From the IMG/VR virus record IMGVR_UViG_3300036791_001056, positions 82,954 through 146,953 of that record: a DNA stretch of 64,000 nucleotides. One strand, given 5' to 3'. A model generated the notes under the pieces. That model searched no databases. It had not been told where the DNA came from and was given only the letters and a program-made list of their open reading frames with translations. Shown here in pieces: positions 50,108 to 57,976 of the stretch. The DNA is from a virus. Positions within the stretch are counted from its first letter, which is position 1. Every line of letters starts with the position of its first letter. The position numbers and the translations under genes are program-made.

Positions 50108-50598
50108 AACTCCATCCTTCCAAGATCTCGAAGTCACGTGAGAGCAGCCCCAGCCGTGGGCTCACCCAGTGCAGCAGAGCAGGCCCCGGATGATGCTCAG
50201 CGGCAAACGCCTCATCGGCTGCGCTGATCTCGTCATCGACCCAGGCAAACGGCCGGCCCGCGGCGTGCTCAATGAGCTTAGGCAGCTTCCAGTGATGTGA
50301 CGACACCCAGCGCTCAGGAATACGCAGCGCGGTCTGAGGCAGCTCGGGCAGGCCGGTCTTCGGCGCTACCCACTCGTTGGCGTCCTGCCACGCGGTGCCC
50401 CACACCAGCTCGAGCGGCAGCGCCAGCAGCCACTCACCGTGGCTTGGGTTCAGCCACACACGCAGAGGCCTCCGCGGCCGGCCGTACACATCTCGCCCGG
50501 CTTGCGGGTACCGGAACGTCTGGTAACCAGCCGGCCGCCCACGGGTTCAGCGGCCCGTCCACGTCCAGGTACAGCAACGGCAGCTCGGTAACGCTCAT
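50079..50598 (-). pseudogene. HAD-like hydrolase with a frameshift
   Basis: ATG 50598 reads VTELPLLYLDVDGPLNPWAA, the HAD nucleophile motif (DxDG), then loses frame. Another frame carries on with GYQTFRYPQAGRDVYGRPRR, RVWLNPSHGEWLLALPLELV, FAWVDDEIS and HHPGPALLHWVSPRLGL, the usual rest of this actinobacterial family. Removing one base near 50545 gives 172 residues. A promoter with TATAAT (50621-50626) precedes the ATG. The gene is either frameshifted or misread in the sequence. Confidence 0.65.
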
Positions 50599-50620
50599 CA
50601 CCTCCGCTCAGCTCGTGTAC

Positions 50621-50626
50621 ATTATA
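50621..50626 (-). promoter_or_regulatory. Extended -10 TATGGTATAAT
   Basis: A perfect TATAAT with an extended TGG, 22 bases before the ATG at 50598; no clear -35. Confidence 0.6.
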
Positions 50627-50644
50627 CCATAAGCGGGCCCAGCA

Positions 50645-51211
50645 TCAGTCATGCGCATACTCCTCGACCTTGATGCTCACCCGGCTCACCGTGATCCGAG
50701 CGTGATCGCCGAAGTGCTCAAGCAGCACGTCATCAAACGCGCCGGAGCCGAGAGCACTCTGCAGCGCGAGGCACCGGTCAAAGCGCGCTTCGTCTGGCCC
50801 GCTGTACTTACTCGTCTTATAATCGCGCTTCCCGAGCGCACCACTGGGCTGGATCCCGTCCCAGACGTTCTCCGCGATCTCATCGCGCTGGGTGTGACGG
50901 GCTGCGCCGCACATGCCGCAGTACAGCTCCTGCTCGGTAAGCGAGTGCTGGCACTGCTGGCACTCAGCGGCCGCGGTGACGTCGCTGATGACCGGCATGA
51001 CCGCGAGGCTCTCGTATACGTTGAAGATGCAGGGCTCACCGTCATTGAAGTACGGCGTGTACTGGTACCACCCGAACCACTCGATGCCGTCGTCATCGAG
51101 CAGCGCCTGCATGAGCGGCGCCAGCTCATCGAGCGGGCGCTGCGGGACGCGGGAGTCCCCCCGGCAGATCTCACCGTCCACTGGGATCCCGAGAAAGCTG
51201 GTGTGACTCAC
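50645..51211 (-). CDS. Unknown protein with zinc ribbon
   Basis: The product has 188 residues. GTG 51211 has AAAGGAG 7 bases upstream. CQQCQHSLTEQELYCGMCG is a zinc ribbon near residue 80. The C-terminal half is unassigned (CLALQSALGSGAFDDVLLEH, RITVSRVSIKVEEYAHD). Confidence 0.55.
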   Translation of the reverse strand: MSHTSFLGIPVDGEICRGDSRVPQRPLDELAPLMQALLDDDGIEWFGWYQYTPYFNDGEPCIFNVYESLAVMPVISDVTAAAECQQCQHSLTEQELYCGMCGAARHTQRDEIAENVWDGIQPSGALGKRDYKTSKYSGPDEARFDRCLALQSALGSGAFDDVLLEHFGDHARITVSRVSIKVEEYAHD

Positions 51212-51347
51212 TTCTGCGCTCCTTTTCTCTCTAATGACTGCAGCTGTCCTGTGCTGAGTTAACACTGGGCTATGCAATGCACCGGTGAGCTGAACTTTGC
51301 TAGACTTCTCTACGCTCCTGGCTGGCTGAAGCTGAGCTAAGGAAAAC
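51212..51347 (-). repeat. CAGCTCAG-rich leader/spacer
   Basis: Read on the minus strand this 136-base gap has CCTTAGCTCAGCTTCAGCC, AGTTCAGCTCACC and TTAACTCAGCACAGG. It has no ORF. The same kind of text occurs at 51483-51613, 57051-57231, 57790-57976, 58601-58704 and 26093-26324. Confidence 0.5.
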
Positions 51348-51482
51348 TTACATCGAGCGGTGCGCTGGCTCGACGGATACCACCGTGAGTGACCGCGCCC
51401 AGATGGACGGCAGCACCCGCTCGGTGCCCTGCTCCGGGGCACCGGCCCCGCTGAATGAGTTGCCATTCGAATACGTGAGCAT
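51348..51482 (-). CDS. 44-residue unknown protein
   Basis: ATG 51482 follows GAGAGG and reads MLTYSNGNSFSGAGAPEQGT and on to AHRSM, TAA. It is flanked on both sides by repeat-type spacers. No family is recognised. Confidence 0.5.
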   Translation of the reverse strand: MLTYSNGNSFSGAGAPEQGTERVLPSIWARSLTVVSVEPAHRSM

Positions 51483-51613
51483 CTGCTCTGCCTCTCGTCT
51501 TGGAACTGCGCTGAGCTGAACCTACGGTTAGCTTGACTTAGCTAGACCGAGCTGATCTACGCTCCACTGATCCACGCTGATGTATGCTAAGCTGAGCTAC
51601 TCTCTGCTGTGTG
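51483..51613 (-). repeat. CAGCTCAG-rich leader/spacer
   Basis: On the minus strand it reads AGTAGCTCAGCTTAGCATAC, then ATCAGCGTGGATCAG, AGATCAGCTCGG, CTAGCTAAG and GTTCAGCTCAGCGCAG (51506-51518 holds the core). No ORF. Confidence 0.5.
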
Positions 51614-51712
51614 TCAAATGAACCCGATCGTGACACCGATCACCATCAGCGCCGTGATCGCCAGCAGCAGCCACACGATCCGGATCTGCCCGCTCTCATC
51701 ACGCACGCTCAT
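51614..51712 (-). CDS. 32-residue single-pass membrane peptide
   Basis: ATG 51712 starts inside the end of the 51699 gene and reads SVRDESGQIRIVWLLLAITA then LMVIGVTIGFI. It has one membrane segment. GAGGGTG precedes it. Confidence 0.5.
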   Translation of the reverse strand: MSVRDESGQIRIVWLLLAITALMVIGVTIGFI

Positions 51713-52271
51713 CACCCTCAGCTATCTTCACATCGTCATGGCGATGGAGACGCGCATGCTCCAGCTCGATGTCACGCGTTGATATGAGCACAAAGTCGTG
51801 CCCGGCGGGGTACCGGTCGTGATCATGGTGCATGTGCTCGATGAGCGCGCTGCGGTCACCCACCAGTGACCGCAGGTGATCGGCTGCGCTCACCTCAGCC
51901 GCCACTGATAGGCCGAGCGTGCTGAGCCGCTGCTCACGCATCTTTGCCCCGCTCATCCACGGCTTGATGGGCATTCCGCTAATGTAGTCACCCGGCGTGG
52001 GCAGCCAGCCCAAGTCCTCGAGAATGTGCTGCTCCGCGATGAGCCGCACCGGCACCTCGATGAGCCCGCCCGAGGTCTTCTCGAGGTCAACGACCCGGCC
52101 AAACACGCGCTGGCAGAGCCACACGCCGTACGTGTTGTGGAACAGCGCCCGGTGCCGGACGTCGCCCACGAACTGCTTGGAGCTGTCGATCAGCTCTTCG
52201 ATGGCGATGTAGTCGCTCGGATCACCTCCCCACTTCTTAGCGGCTGACCGAGCGTGATACCACGAGTTCAC
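51699..52271 (-). CDS. Conserved phage protein (DUF6915-like)
   Basis: The product has 190 residues. GTG 52271 follows GGTGGAGCT and overlaps the next gene by four bases. NSWYHARSAAKKWGGDPSDY, DVRHRALFHNTYGVWLCQRV, VPVRLIAEQHILEDLGWLPT and KPWMSG match a widely conserved phage family with no assigned function. The C-terminal 70 residues, with His/Asp-rich HMHHDHDRYPAGHD, are extra. Confidence 0.7.
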   Translation of the reverse strand: MNSWYHARSAAKKWGGDPSDYIAIEELIDSSKQFVGDVRHRALFHNTYGVWLCQRVFGRVVDLEKTSGGLIEVPVRLIAEQHILEDLGWLPTPGDYISGMPIKPWMSGAKMREQRLSTLGLSVAAEVSAADHLRSLVGDRSALIEHMHHDHDRYPAGHDFVLISTRDIELEHARLHRHDDVKIAEGDERA

Positions 52272-52555
52272 AGCTCCACCCACTCGCTCTCAGCCAGCCG
52301 CAGCCCGGTGCTCGCCAAGACTGCCCACACGTTCGCGGCGCTCAGCTCATCTTCATCACCAGTTCCCGGCCGCATGCTCTCGCTCACCGCGAGCACCACG
52401 CGGCCGATGACCGCGTCACTCACGTCGGGCAGCGCTCGGCGCAGCTCATCAGCAATGGCTGGTGCGATCGTGCCCCACTGCTCTGGGGTGTGCACTGCCA
52501 AGATGTCCGCGAGGGAGCGGAGCTGCGCTCGCTGGACCACTCCGTAAGAATTCAC
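52268..52555 (-). CDS. Unknown 95-residue protein
   Basis: GTG 52555 follows GGAGGAAG. RAQLRSLADILAVHTPEQWG and VSDAVIGRVVLAVSESM are helical. No family is recognised. It overlaps both neighbours by four bases. Confidence 0.5.
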   Translation of the reverse strand: MNSYGVVQRAQLRSLADILAVHTPEQWGTIAPAIADELRRALPDVSDAVIGRVVLAVSESMRPGTGDEDELSAANVWAVLASTGLRLAESEWVEL

Positions 52556-52632
52556 CGCTGTCTTCCTCCCGCAGCGCGGTAACCGAGCACGAAGCCGGTC
52601 ACCAGCGCCACGCTGACTGCCCACACGATCAT
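52552..52632 (-). CDS. 26-residue membrane peptide
   Basis: ATG 52632 follows GGAGG by 8 bases and reads MIVWAVSVALVTGFVLGYRA then AGGRQR. One membrane segment; GTGA overlap with the next gene. Confidence 0.5.
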   Translation of the reverse strand: MIVWAVSVALVTGFVLGYRAAGGRQR

Positions 52633-52634
52633 TG

Positions 52635-53006
52635 CTACCGCCTCCGCCACTTAACAGTCTTCTTCTCCACCCGGCCGGCCGCTGGTGCCACCACCTCTTC
52701 GATTCCCTGGAACAGCACACCAGCGCGTCCCTTGACCTCATCAGTGAGCCACGACTGCTGGCCGTGGTAAAAGCCACTGCGCCACCAGCCCAAGACCGGG
52801 CGCACCGCTCGCCACGTACCGCCCACCTGCGCCGTGACCAGCTCATCAGCGAGCTGCTGCGCCCGCTGCGCGTCTTGGGTGCCGAGGACGATGACTCCCG
52901 ACTCGACCTCAGCGTCATCGTGCAGCATGTAAGCTATCACCCGCAGCGGCTGGTACGTCTTACCGTTGGGCCGGGTGAACGTCTCCGCCCCGAGATCATC
53001 GCTCAT
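52635..53006 (-). CDS. Conserved phage protein
   Basis: The product has 123 residues. SGVIVLGTQDAQRAQQLADE, VGGTWRAVRPVLGWWRSGFY and WLTDEVKGRAGVLFQGIEEV look like a conserved phage family of unknown function. It overlaps 52996 by 11 bases. Confidence 0.6.
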   Translation of the reverse strand: MSDDLGAETFTRPNGKTYQPLRVIAYMLHDDAEVESGVIVLGTQDAQRAQQLADELVTAQVGGTWRAVRPVLGWWRSGFYHGQQSWLTDEVKGRAGVLFQGIEEVVAPAAGRVEKKTVKWRRR

Positions 53007-53103
53007 GCCGGCTCCTCCGCCTGCTCACGCGCCGCCACCGCAGCGCTGCCGTCAGCAGCACCGCCAGTGCCGCAGCTCCCACGCTGACGACCAGCGTCAG
53101 CAT
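52996..53103 (-). CDS. 35-residue membrane peptide
   Basis: ATG 53103 reads MLTLVVSVGAAALAVLLTAA then a basic tail LRWRRVSRRRSRHER. One membrane segment. A promoter with TATTAT (53137-53142) lies upstream. Confidence 0.5.
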   Translation of the reverse strand: MLTLVVSVGAAALAVLLTAALRWRRVSRRRSRHER

Positions 53104-53136
53104 TACCGCCGTGACCGATGGAGGCTGCTGATGCGA

Positions 53137-53142
53137 ATAATA
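53137..53142 (-). promoter_or_regulatory. Extended -10 TGGTATTAT
   Basis: TATTAT preceded by GTGGTGG, 33 bases before ATG 53103 on the minus strand; the -35 is weak. Confidence 0.45.
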
Positions 53143-53166
53143 CCACCACATCACATCACGCCAACG

Positions 53167-53373
53167 TCATTTGCGCTCGTTTCTGGCCAGTGCTGCGTGA
53201 ATGCCGTGAGAGTAGCCCAGCAGCCAGCTGGCGCGCCCGCCATACTCCATCGGAACGTGATCAGGCATCCGGTCAGGCAGCACCTGCATCATCGCGGTGT
53301 GCCCGTCCAGGTCCAGCACGCGCCGGGCATCGTGCAGGCTGCGCGCCTGCCCCGCATCGTATGCGTCACTCAC
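53167..53373 (-). CDS. Unknown 68-residue protein
   Basis: GTG 53373 follows GAGGAAAG and reads VSDAYDAGQARSLHDARRVL; later PMEYGGRASWLLGYSHGIHA. No family is recognised. Confidence 0.5.
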   Translation of the reverse strand: MSDAYDAGQARSLHDARRVLDLDGHTAMMQVLPDRMPDHVPMEYGGRASWLLGYSHGIHAALARNERK

Positions 53374-53394
53374 AGCTCACACTTTCCTCATCAG

Positions 53395-54183
53395 TCACAA
53401 GAATGCCAAGTCATTGATGTCCAGCTCACTCATCAGCCGGGTGATCTCACCCTGCAGCCGGCTCATCCGAGCGTGCTCAGCGTCGATTCCCGCCGCCGCA
53501 ACGGCGCGGCGTGCCGCGTTGGCGCTGAGCACAGCCGCCAGCTGCTTAGGCGTGAGCTCATCATCTCGGGCGTTGCCAGTGGCGTAACCGTCTTCGAGAT
53601 CAGCGTCTTGCTGCATCTCATAGTATGAGTTAACCTGACTCTCGCACAGCTCCAGCATGCGCTGGAGCTGGCGGATGTGCTCGAGCCGCTGCTCCGTGAC
53701 CGGGTTTGAGTGCTTAAGCGCCACTGGCGGCTGCCGGCCGATCATCCTCCGGACAGTCATCAGTACAGCTCCAGCCCCGCCGGTCACCTGGTCCACCGCG
53801 TCCGCCCAGTCAGGCCCGACCGCCACGGCCGTCCTGGTGGGCACACCGTGGAACTCAGTGCGCCCCGCATCGGTGATCTCACGGGCCAGCACGCCGGCGG
53901 AGCGCGCCTCAGCCAAGACCTCGAGGAGGCCCAGCTCACCGGGCACCTGGCACACGATCTTCGCGAATGACCCGCTGACCCAGCGCAGCTCAGGCTCGGT
54001 CAGCTGAGCGCTCATGACGATCAAGTAGTACTGCGCCGGGAGCAGAAGATGATTGGCCTGCAGCCGCTCAGTGAGCCACGCCAGCGAGGCGTGAGCGCCC
54101 TGCGCGATCTCCTTGCCCCGCCGCATCCCGAGGTCGCGGCGGATCACGATGACCTGCTTAACCTCACGCTCGGCGCTCATCAC
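53395..54183 (-). CDS. Pth2-type peptidyl-tRNA-hydrolase-like protein with coiled-coil C terminus
   Basis: The product has 262 residues. Residues 8-125 fit the Pth2 family: VKQVIVIRRDLGMRRGKEIA, QGAHASLAWL, FAKIVCQVPGELGLLEVLAE, ARSAGVLAREITDAGRTEFH and GVPTRTAVAVGPDW, including the K-x(n)-R-R core and the conserved DAGRT. The remaining ~135 residues are helical/coiled (EQRLEHIRQLQRMLELCESQ) and unusual for Pth2. The start is GTG 54183 or ATG 54180. Such enzymes recycle stalled peptidyl-tRNA; why a phage carries one is not shown. Confidence 0.75.
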   Translation of the reverse strand: MMSAEREVKQVIVIRRDLGMRRGKEIAQGAHASLAWLTERLQANHLLLPAQYYLIVMSAQLTEPELRWVSGSFAKIVCQVPGELGLLEVLAEARSAGVLAREITDAGRTEFHGVPTRTAVAVGPDWADAVDQVTGGAGAVLMTVRRMIGRQPPVALKHSNPVTEQRLEHIRQLQRMLELCESQVNSYYEMQQDADLEDGYATGNARDDELTPKQLAAVLSANAARRAVAAAGIDAEHARMSRLQGEITRLMSELDINDLAFL

Positions 54184-54350
54184 CCGGCCCGCCTGCCGTC
54201 CTGGAACGCCCGGTCATACAGGTCACGCAGCCGGAGCTCACCTGCCTCATCAGCCGTTACCTCTCGGATCACAGTCTCACGGCGGTGATCGTACGGCTGA
54301 TCGCGCAGCCACGACTCGTCACGCAGCCACTCATCACTGAGCTCAGTCAT
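54180..54350 (-). CDS. 56-residue acidic/basic helical protein
   Basis: ATG 54350 overlaps the stop of the 54347 gene (ATGA) and reads MTELSDEWLRDESWLRDQPY then ...RLRDLYDRAFQDGRRAG. No family is recognised. Confidence 0.55.
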   Translation of the reverse strand: MTELSDEWLRDESWLRDQPYDHRRETVIREVTADEAGELRLRDLYDRAFQDGRRAG

Positions 54351-55000
54351 GCTACCGGATCACTCTCTGACTCGTGGCCAACGCAGAAGTCAGGCCCATT
54401 CTCCGGCTCGCAGTCCAGGGTGTGCGGCGGCGCCGGCAGGTCGCGCTCGCCGCGCTCCTCCCAGCCGATGCTCCGGCCCAGGTTGAGCACCTGCCCGATG
54501 AGGCTCTTGACGGCGAGCTCCGCGCGGCTCTCCTCAGCGCGCTCCGGGATCCGGAGGTGCGCCAAGATCTGGCTGGCGAGGTCATCGAGGCGCAGCCGGT
54601 CAGCATCAGCTCCAGGAGCGTCATCGAGACCTCGGTCACGCATGATGCCCCAGAGCGGGCCCGCGGTGAACTCGACGGCGCTGGCCCACTCTTCACCGCG
54701 CAGCTCACGGATGAGCAGGTGGATAACCGCGGCGTACGGGTGATCGACCGCCTTGCGGAACGCGGTGTGGAAGCCTTCTCCCAGCAGCGAGAAGAACGTG
54801 TCGTAACCGACCGGTGAGCCGGCCACAGACTCCTCCGAGCGCCGCTGGCTGTAGCCCGCAGCACTGCCCTGATTCCAAGCTGAGTGAATGACCCGCCTCA
54901 TCAGCCGGTCACGCTCCACGCCGCTGCAGGCGTTCTCAGCGACCTGCAGCGCCTGGTGAATGAGAGCGCGCTGCTGCTCAGCGTCAGCGAGGCTAGCCAC
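54347..55000 (-). CDS. Unknown 217-residue protein
   Basis: Helical (LADAEQQRALIHQALQVAEN, TFFSLLGEGFHTAFRKAVDH, HLLIRELRGEEWASAVEFTA). The C terminus has HTLDCEPENGPDFCVGHESE, two Cys that may be structural. No family is recognised. GTG start. Confidence 0.5.
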   Translation of the reverse strand: MASLADAEQQRALIHQALQVAENACSGVERDRLMRRVIHSAWNQGSAAGYSQRRSEESVAGSPVGYDTFFSLLGEGFHTAFRKAVDHPYAAVIHLLIRELRGEEWASAVEFTAGPLWGIMRDRGLDDAPGADADRLRLDDLASQILAHLRIPERAEESRAELAVKSLIGQVLNLGRSIGWEERGERDLPAPPHTLDCEPENGPDFCVGHESESDPVA

Positions 55001-55292
55001 GGTGAGTCACCGCCGTCACGGCCGCCGCCTCCTGGCGCTCCAGCCAGAACTTCGCGCCGTTGATCTCGAGCTCGATGCGCCCGTCACTGGGTGTGTTCCG
55101 GTAGATAGCATCAGCCAGCTCGCTGGCACCGGCCTGGAACCTGGCCACGATCGCGATGACGCGGCTCTTACCGAGCCGGGCGCCCGGGATGCGCTCTCGG
55201 CGGAGCATGACCGCACCGGCCTGCAGGCGGTCGATGCAGCTGCTCAGCTCGCGCGGCAGCCGGCGCATCGATCCCGCGAAGTCTTCATGCAT
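54993..55292 (-). CDS. Unknown 99-residue protein
   Basis: LPRELSSCIDRLQAGAVMLR, ARLGKSRVIAIVARFQAGAS, DGRIELEINGAKFWLERQEA: alpha/beta. It overlaps the previous gene by 8 bases. GGAGAG precedes ATG. No family is recognised. Confidence 0.5.
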   Translation of the reverse strand: MHEDFAGSMRRLPRELSSCIDRLQAGAVMLRRERIPGARLGKSRVIAIVARFQAGASELADAIYRNTPSDGRIELEINGAKFWLERQEAAAVTAVTHRG

Positions 55293-55353
55293 CTGGCTCT
55301 CTCCTCTCCACTTCCTTATTTAGTATTGACGGCGCGTCAGCGGGTGGTGCCTA

Positions 55354-55611
55354 TCACCATCCGTCCTTCCAGAACAGTGACCCGGCCTCATCGAGGCCAC
55401 CCAGCCACCGCGGCAGCCGGACGCGCGGCGCGGCGTAGCCAGCCAGCACCCACAGCGCGCTGAGCGTGGTAGGCGCCGTCCGCACCGCGGCGAGACCGCT
55501 CTCAGATGTCGAGCAGCCGCCTGACCACCTCCGGCGGACAGCCGGGGGGATCCGGCGGTACACCACGACCAGCGCGACCAGCGCGCGCTGAGTCACACTC
55601 ACCTTACGCAC
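55354..55611 (-). CDS. Possible YidD-like or membrane-associated protein
   Basis: The product has 85 residues if it starts at GTG 55611 (GAGGAG upstream). RALVALVVVYRRIPPAVRRR and CSTSESGLAAV loosely recall YidD (RxYxR...C.PxCS..AL) but the Cys pair is not complete. Low confidence for the family. Confidence 0.4.
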   Translation of the reverse strand: MRKVSVTQRALVALVVVYRRIPPAVRRRWSGGCSTSESGLAAVRTAPTTLSALWVLAGYAAPRVRLPRWLGGLDEAGSLFWKDGW

Positions 55612-55615
55612 CACT

Positions 55616-55771
55616 TCACTCCTCATCTTCCTCAGTTCCCTGGTCAGCCACGCCCGCCAAGAGCTCAGCGGCGGCCAAGTCGTGAGCGCGCTGCATGTTC
55701 ATCGCGAACACCTCACTCAGCGAGTGCTTCTGGCCGCACCAGCAGCCAATGTGCCGGTGAAGTAGGCTCAC
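55616..55771 (-). CDS. 51-residue protein with GCWCGQKH motif
   Basis: GTG 55771 reads VSLLHRHIGCWCGQKHSLSE then an acidic end TEEDEE. GTGA overlap with 55768. The CxC motif may bind metal. Not recognised. Confidence 0.5.
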   Translation of the reverse strand: MSLLHRHIGCWCGQKHSLSEVFAMNMQRAHDLAAAELLAGVADQGTEEDEE

Positions 55772-56184
55772 GATGACTTTGACTCTGCTGAGCTGGCCGT
55801 TGTGACGATGTCATCCTGGCGCAGCACAGCGGAGATGTCGCGCTGATCACTCACTGAGAGCGTGGCAGTGATGTCACCCAGCGTCATGCCCATGTCGAAC
55901 TCACGCAGCAGCGTGACGATGGCCCGCAGCCTCAGCAGCGCCGAGCAGGTGCGCTCCCGCTCGGCGATCTGCCGGGCAGCCGCCTCGAAGCCCTTGCGGT
56001 AGCCGCGCTCCTCGGTGAAGATCTCAAGGACCACGAGAGCGTCCTCGACTGCCCGCTGCTCCGCGTGAACGAAGTCACGGTGCATGCTCCCGCCGTATCC
56101 CGAAGTAGCCTTGACGACGCGCTGGATCTCACTGTACGCGGCCACCGTCTCACGGCTCATGGTCCGCGTCACCTCTCGCGCCAC
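55768..56184 (-). CDS. Unknown helical protein
   Basis: The product has 138 residues: AEQRAVEDALVVLEIFTEER, LRLRAIVTLLREFDMGMTLG and DITATLSVSDQRDI. Mostly helical, with an acidic tail. The GTG start is the first gene after the 56341 promoter and a leader with an 11-bp hairpin (56223-56252). Confidence 0.5.
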   Translation of the reverse strand: MAREVTRTMSRETVAAYSEIQRVVKATSGYGGSMHRDFVHAEQRAVEDALVVLEIFTEERGYRKGFEAAARQIAERERTCSALLRLRAIVTLLREFDMGMTLGDITATLSVSDQRDISAVLRQDDIVTTASSAESKSS

Positions 56185-56222
56185 CTGCGTTCTCCTCTCT
56201 GCTCTGTTCCTGTTTTATTAGC

Positions 56223-56252
56223 GCGCCACTGAGCTGTGAGGCTCAGTGGCGC
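56223..56252 (-). promoter_or_regulatory. Leader hairpin upstream of the 55768 gene
   Basis: GCGCCACTGAG pairs perfectly with CTCAGTGGCGC around an 8-base loop. No T run follows on either strand, so it is more likely a leader structure than a terminator. Confidence 0.5.
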
Positions 56253-56340
56253 CAGAACGTTCTTGCTAACTCCACGGTCCCACGGTACATCCCTTCGCTC
56301 GGGAGTAAGAACTGCCACATTCAACTGCGTTCAAATAGTG

Positions 56341-56346
56341 ACTATA
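56341..56346 (-). promoter_or_regulatory. Extended -10 TGTGGTATAGT
   Basis: -10 TATAGT preceded by TGTGG; starts a leader of about 150 bases ending at GTG 56184. Confidence 0.55.
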
Positions 56347-56366
56347 CCACACGCGCTGCCGGCTGG

Positions 56367-57038
56367 CTAGTCACCGGCGCTCGCTGGCGCTGATCGCGCG
56401 GCGGCCGCGTTCTTCAGCCCCTGCCGGTACTCACGCATCCGCCGCCGCTTACACTCCTTGCACTGGTAATCGACACCTGACGGGCGCTTGGTGTTCCGCC
56501 AGAAGGCGTCGCGCGGCAGGTCAGTCTTCTTACACGGCCCGCTGCAGCTGAACAGCTGTGCTATGAGGAAGCCCTGCTCATCGCGTGCTCCGTCCGGCGG
56601 CTCGGTCTCCAGCTGGCCGACAGGCACAGCCAGGGCGGCCACGACGTCACCGAGCGCCTCAGCCGGCACCTGACTCACGACAGCCGGCAGCACGGCGCCG
56701 CTCTGGCGGCGAGCGCTCACGACGGCCGCGGCGAGCGGCGCTGACGGCATGCTGGAGATGAGCTGCAGCTGCCGCCTGACCGCGGCGGACTGAGCCAGCG
56801 AGATGCCCGCTGCGGGCAGCGGGGCCTGCGGGGTCCCAGCCCACTGCGTGACTGCCCGCCGGCACCGGCTGTCGGTGTAAGCGTCGATGACGTGCATCAG
56901 CCGGGAGACGAATACCGGGTCGCAGTGCCATCCCAGCGTCTGCCACACCGCTGCTTCAACCGTCTCCCGGTTGACGACGGTACTGCCCGGCACCAAGTCG
57001 AGAGCCCGAGAGAGCAGGGGCCGCCTCGTTGATCGCAT
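56367..57038 (-). CDS. Zinc-finger protein, C4 type
   Basis: The product has 223 residues. The C terminus has CSGPCKKTDLPRDAFWRNTK and DYQCKECKRRRMREYRQ, the pattern CxxxC..F..dG..C..C seen in small DNA- or RNA-binding phage proteins and in front of HNH domains. The N-terminal part is Ala-rich and helical. TTG 57050 or ATG 57038 may start it. Confidence 0.55.
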   Translation of the reverse strand: MRSTRRPLLSRALDLVPGSTVVNRETVEAAVWQTLGWHCDPVFVSRLMHVIDAYTDSRCRRAVTQWAGTPQAPLPAAGISLAQSAAVRRQLQLISSMPSAPLAAAVVSARRQSGAVLPAVVSQVPAEALGDVVAALAVPVGQLETEPPDGARDEQGFLIAQLFSCSGPCKKTDLPRDAFWRNTKRPSGVDYQCKECKRRRMREYRQGLKNAAAARSAPASAGD

Positions 57039-57050
57039 GATTAACGGCAA

Positions 57051-57231
57051 CCTTTATCATCAGCGTGCTGAGTGATCAGCAGCTCTTTTTTAATTCGGTG
57101 ATCTGTGCTCTGCTGTGGTATTCTCGGACAGGCTTAGCTCAGCTTAACTACGCCATGCGGTGCTGCGGTATGCTAATCTTACAGGCTCAGCTTTACTGCG
57201 CCAGTGCCGGTTGCGGTGAGATCAGAAGATG
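57051..57231 (-). repeat. AGCTNAGC-rich spacer
   Basis: Minus-strand text: GTAAAGCTGAGCCTG, TTAGCATACCGCAGC, GTTAAGCTGAGCTAAGCC and GCTGATCACTCAGCACG. TTAGCATAC also occurs in the 51483 spacer. No ORF. Confidence 0.45.
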
Positions 57232-57783
57232 TCACCTGCCACGCGGCCAGGCTGGCTGTTTCACTGGCCGCTCGTACCGGCTCGTGATGACCTCGCCATC
57301 AACTGGCGCCGCCGGCTCAGCCTCTCCGAACAGCGCTGCCTCGATGCGCTCAATGCGGTCTTCAACCGCCGTCATCCGGCGGTGCAGGCCCACGATGATG
57401 GTCCGCGTCGCCATGAAGCGCTGGTACTCCGAGTCCGTCATGCCGGTCGTGTCACCGTGAGTCACGACCTCGAGGGCGCGGCCCATCTGCCGGTCGGCCC
57501 GCATCCGGTGACCCTGCGCCACCACGGCCAGCTCGCTCGGCTTGCCGACCCGGTAGCCCTGGCCGCGCGCCGCGATGAGGACGCGGCCGTAATCACGCAG
57601 CAGCAGTGGGCGAGCGGCGGTGACGGCGGCGCGGATGACGGTCTTGAGATCCGGGTCACCGCTGATGCCCAGGGACTGGGCGAGGTGCTCGAAGGTGAGC
57701 AGCTGGCCGAAGGCTGCCTCAGCGGCGATGCTGGCGATGATGGACCGCTGAGAGCGGTCTCCCTTAGGCTGGAATCGTGTCAT
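57232..57783 (-). CDS. Putative DNA-binding protein
   Basis: The product has 183 residues. The N-terminal 90 residues are helical with TFEHLAQSLGISGDPDLKTV and RDYGRVLIAARGQGYRVGKP, which resembles a winged-helix wing. The C-terminal half has HRRMTAVEDRIERIEAALFG, a short coiled coil. ATG 57783 follows AGGAAG. The function is inferred from fold hints only. Confidence 0.5.
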   Translation of the reverse strand: MTRFQPKGDRSQRSIIASIAAEAAFGQLLTFEHLAQSLGISGDPDLKTVIRAAVTAARPLLLRDYGRVLIAARGQGYRVGKPSELAVVAQGHRMRADRQMGRALEVVTHGDTTGMTDSEYQRFMATRTIIVGLHRRMTAVEDRIERIEAALFGEAEPAAPVDGEVITSRYERPVKQPAWPRGR

Positions 57784-57789
57784 GGTCAC

Positions 57790-57976
57790 TTCCTGTGTTC
57801 CTAACTCAGTTCCTGGTGTGATGCGCCGTACCTGTACTGCGCTTTTCTGCGCTGAGCTTTACTCCACTTAGCTGATCTTATCTTAACCCTGCTGATCACA
57901 GCTAGGCTGTGCTCTGGTTAGCTCTGCTAAGCTACTGTGTGCTGATGCTTCGCCTACGCTTAGCTTAGTTATGTGA
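57790..57976 (-). repeat. CAGCTCAG-rich leader
   Basis: The longest of these spacers. On the minus strand: AAGATAAGATCAGCTAAG then GTAAAGCTCAGCGCAG (57847-57859) and many AGCT words. It sits between two co-directional genes. No ORF. Confidence 0.5.
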
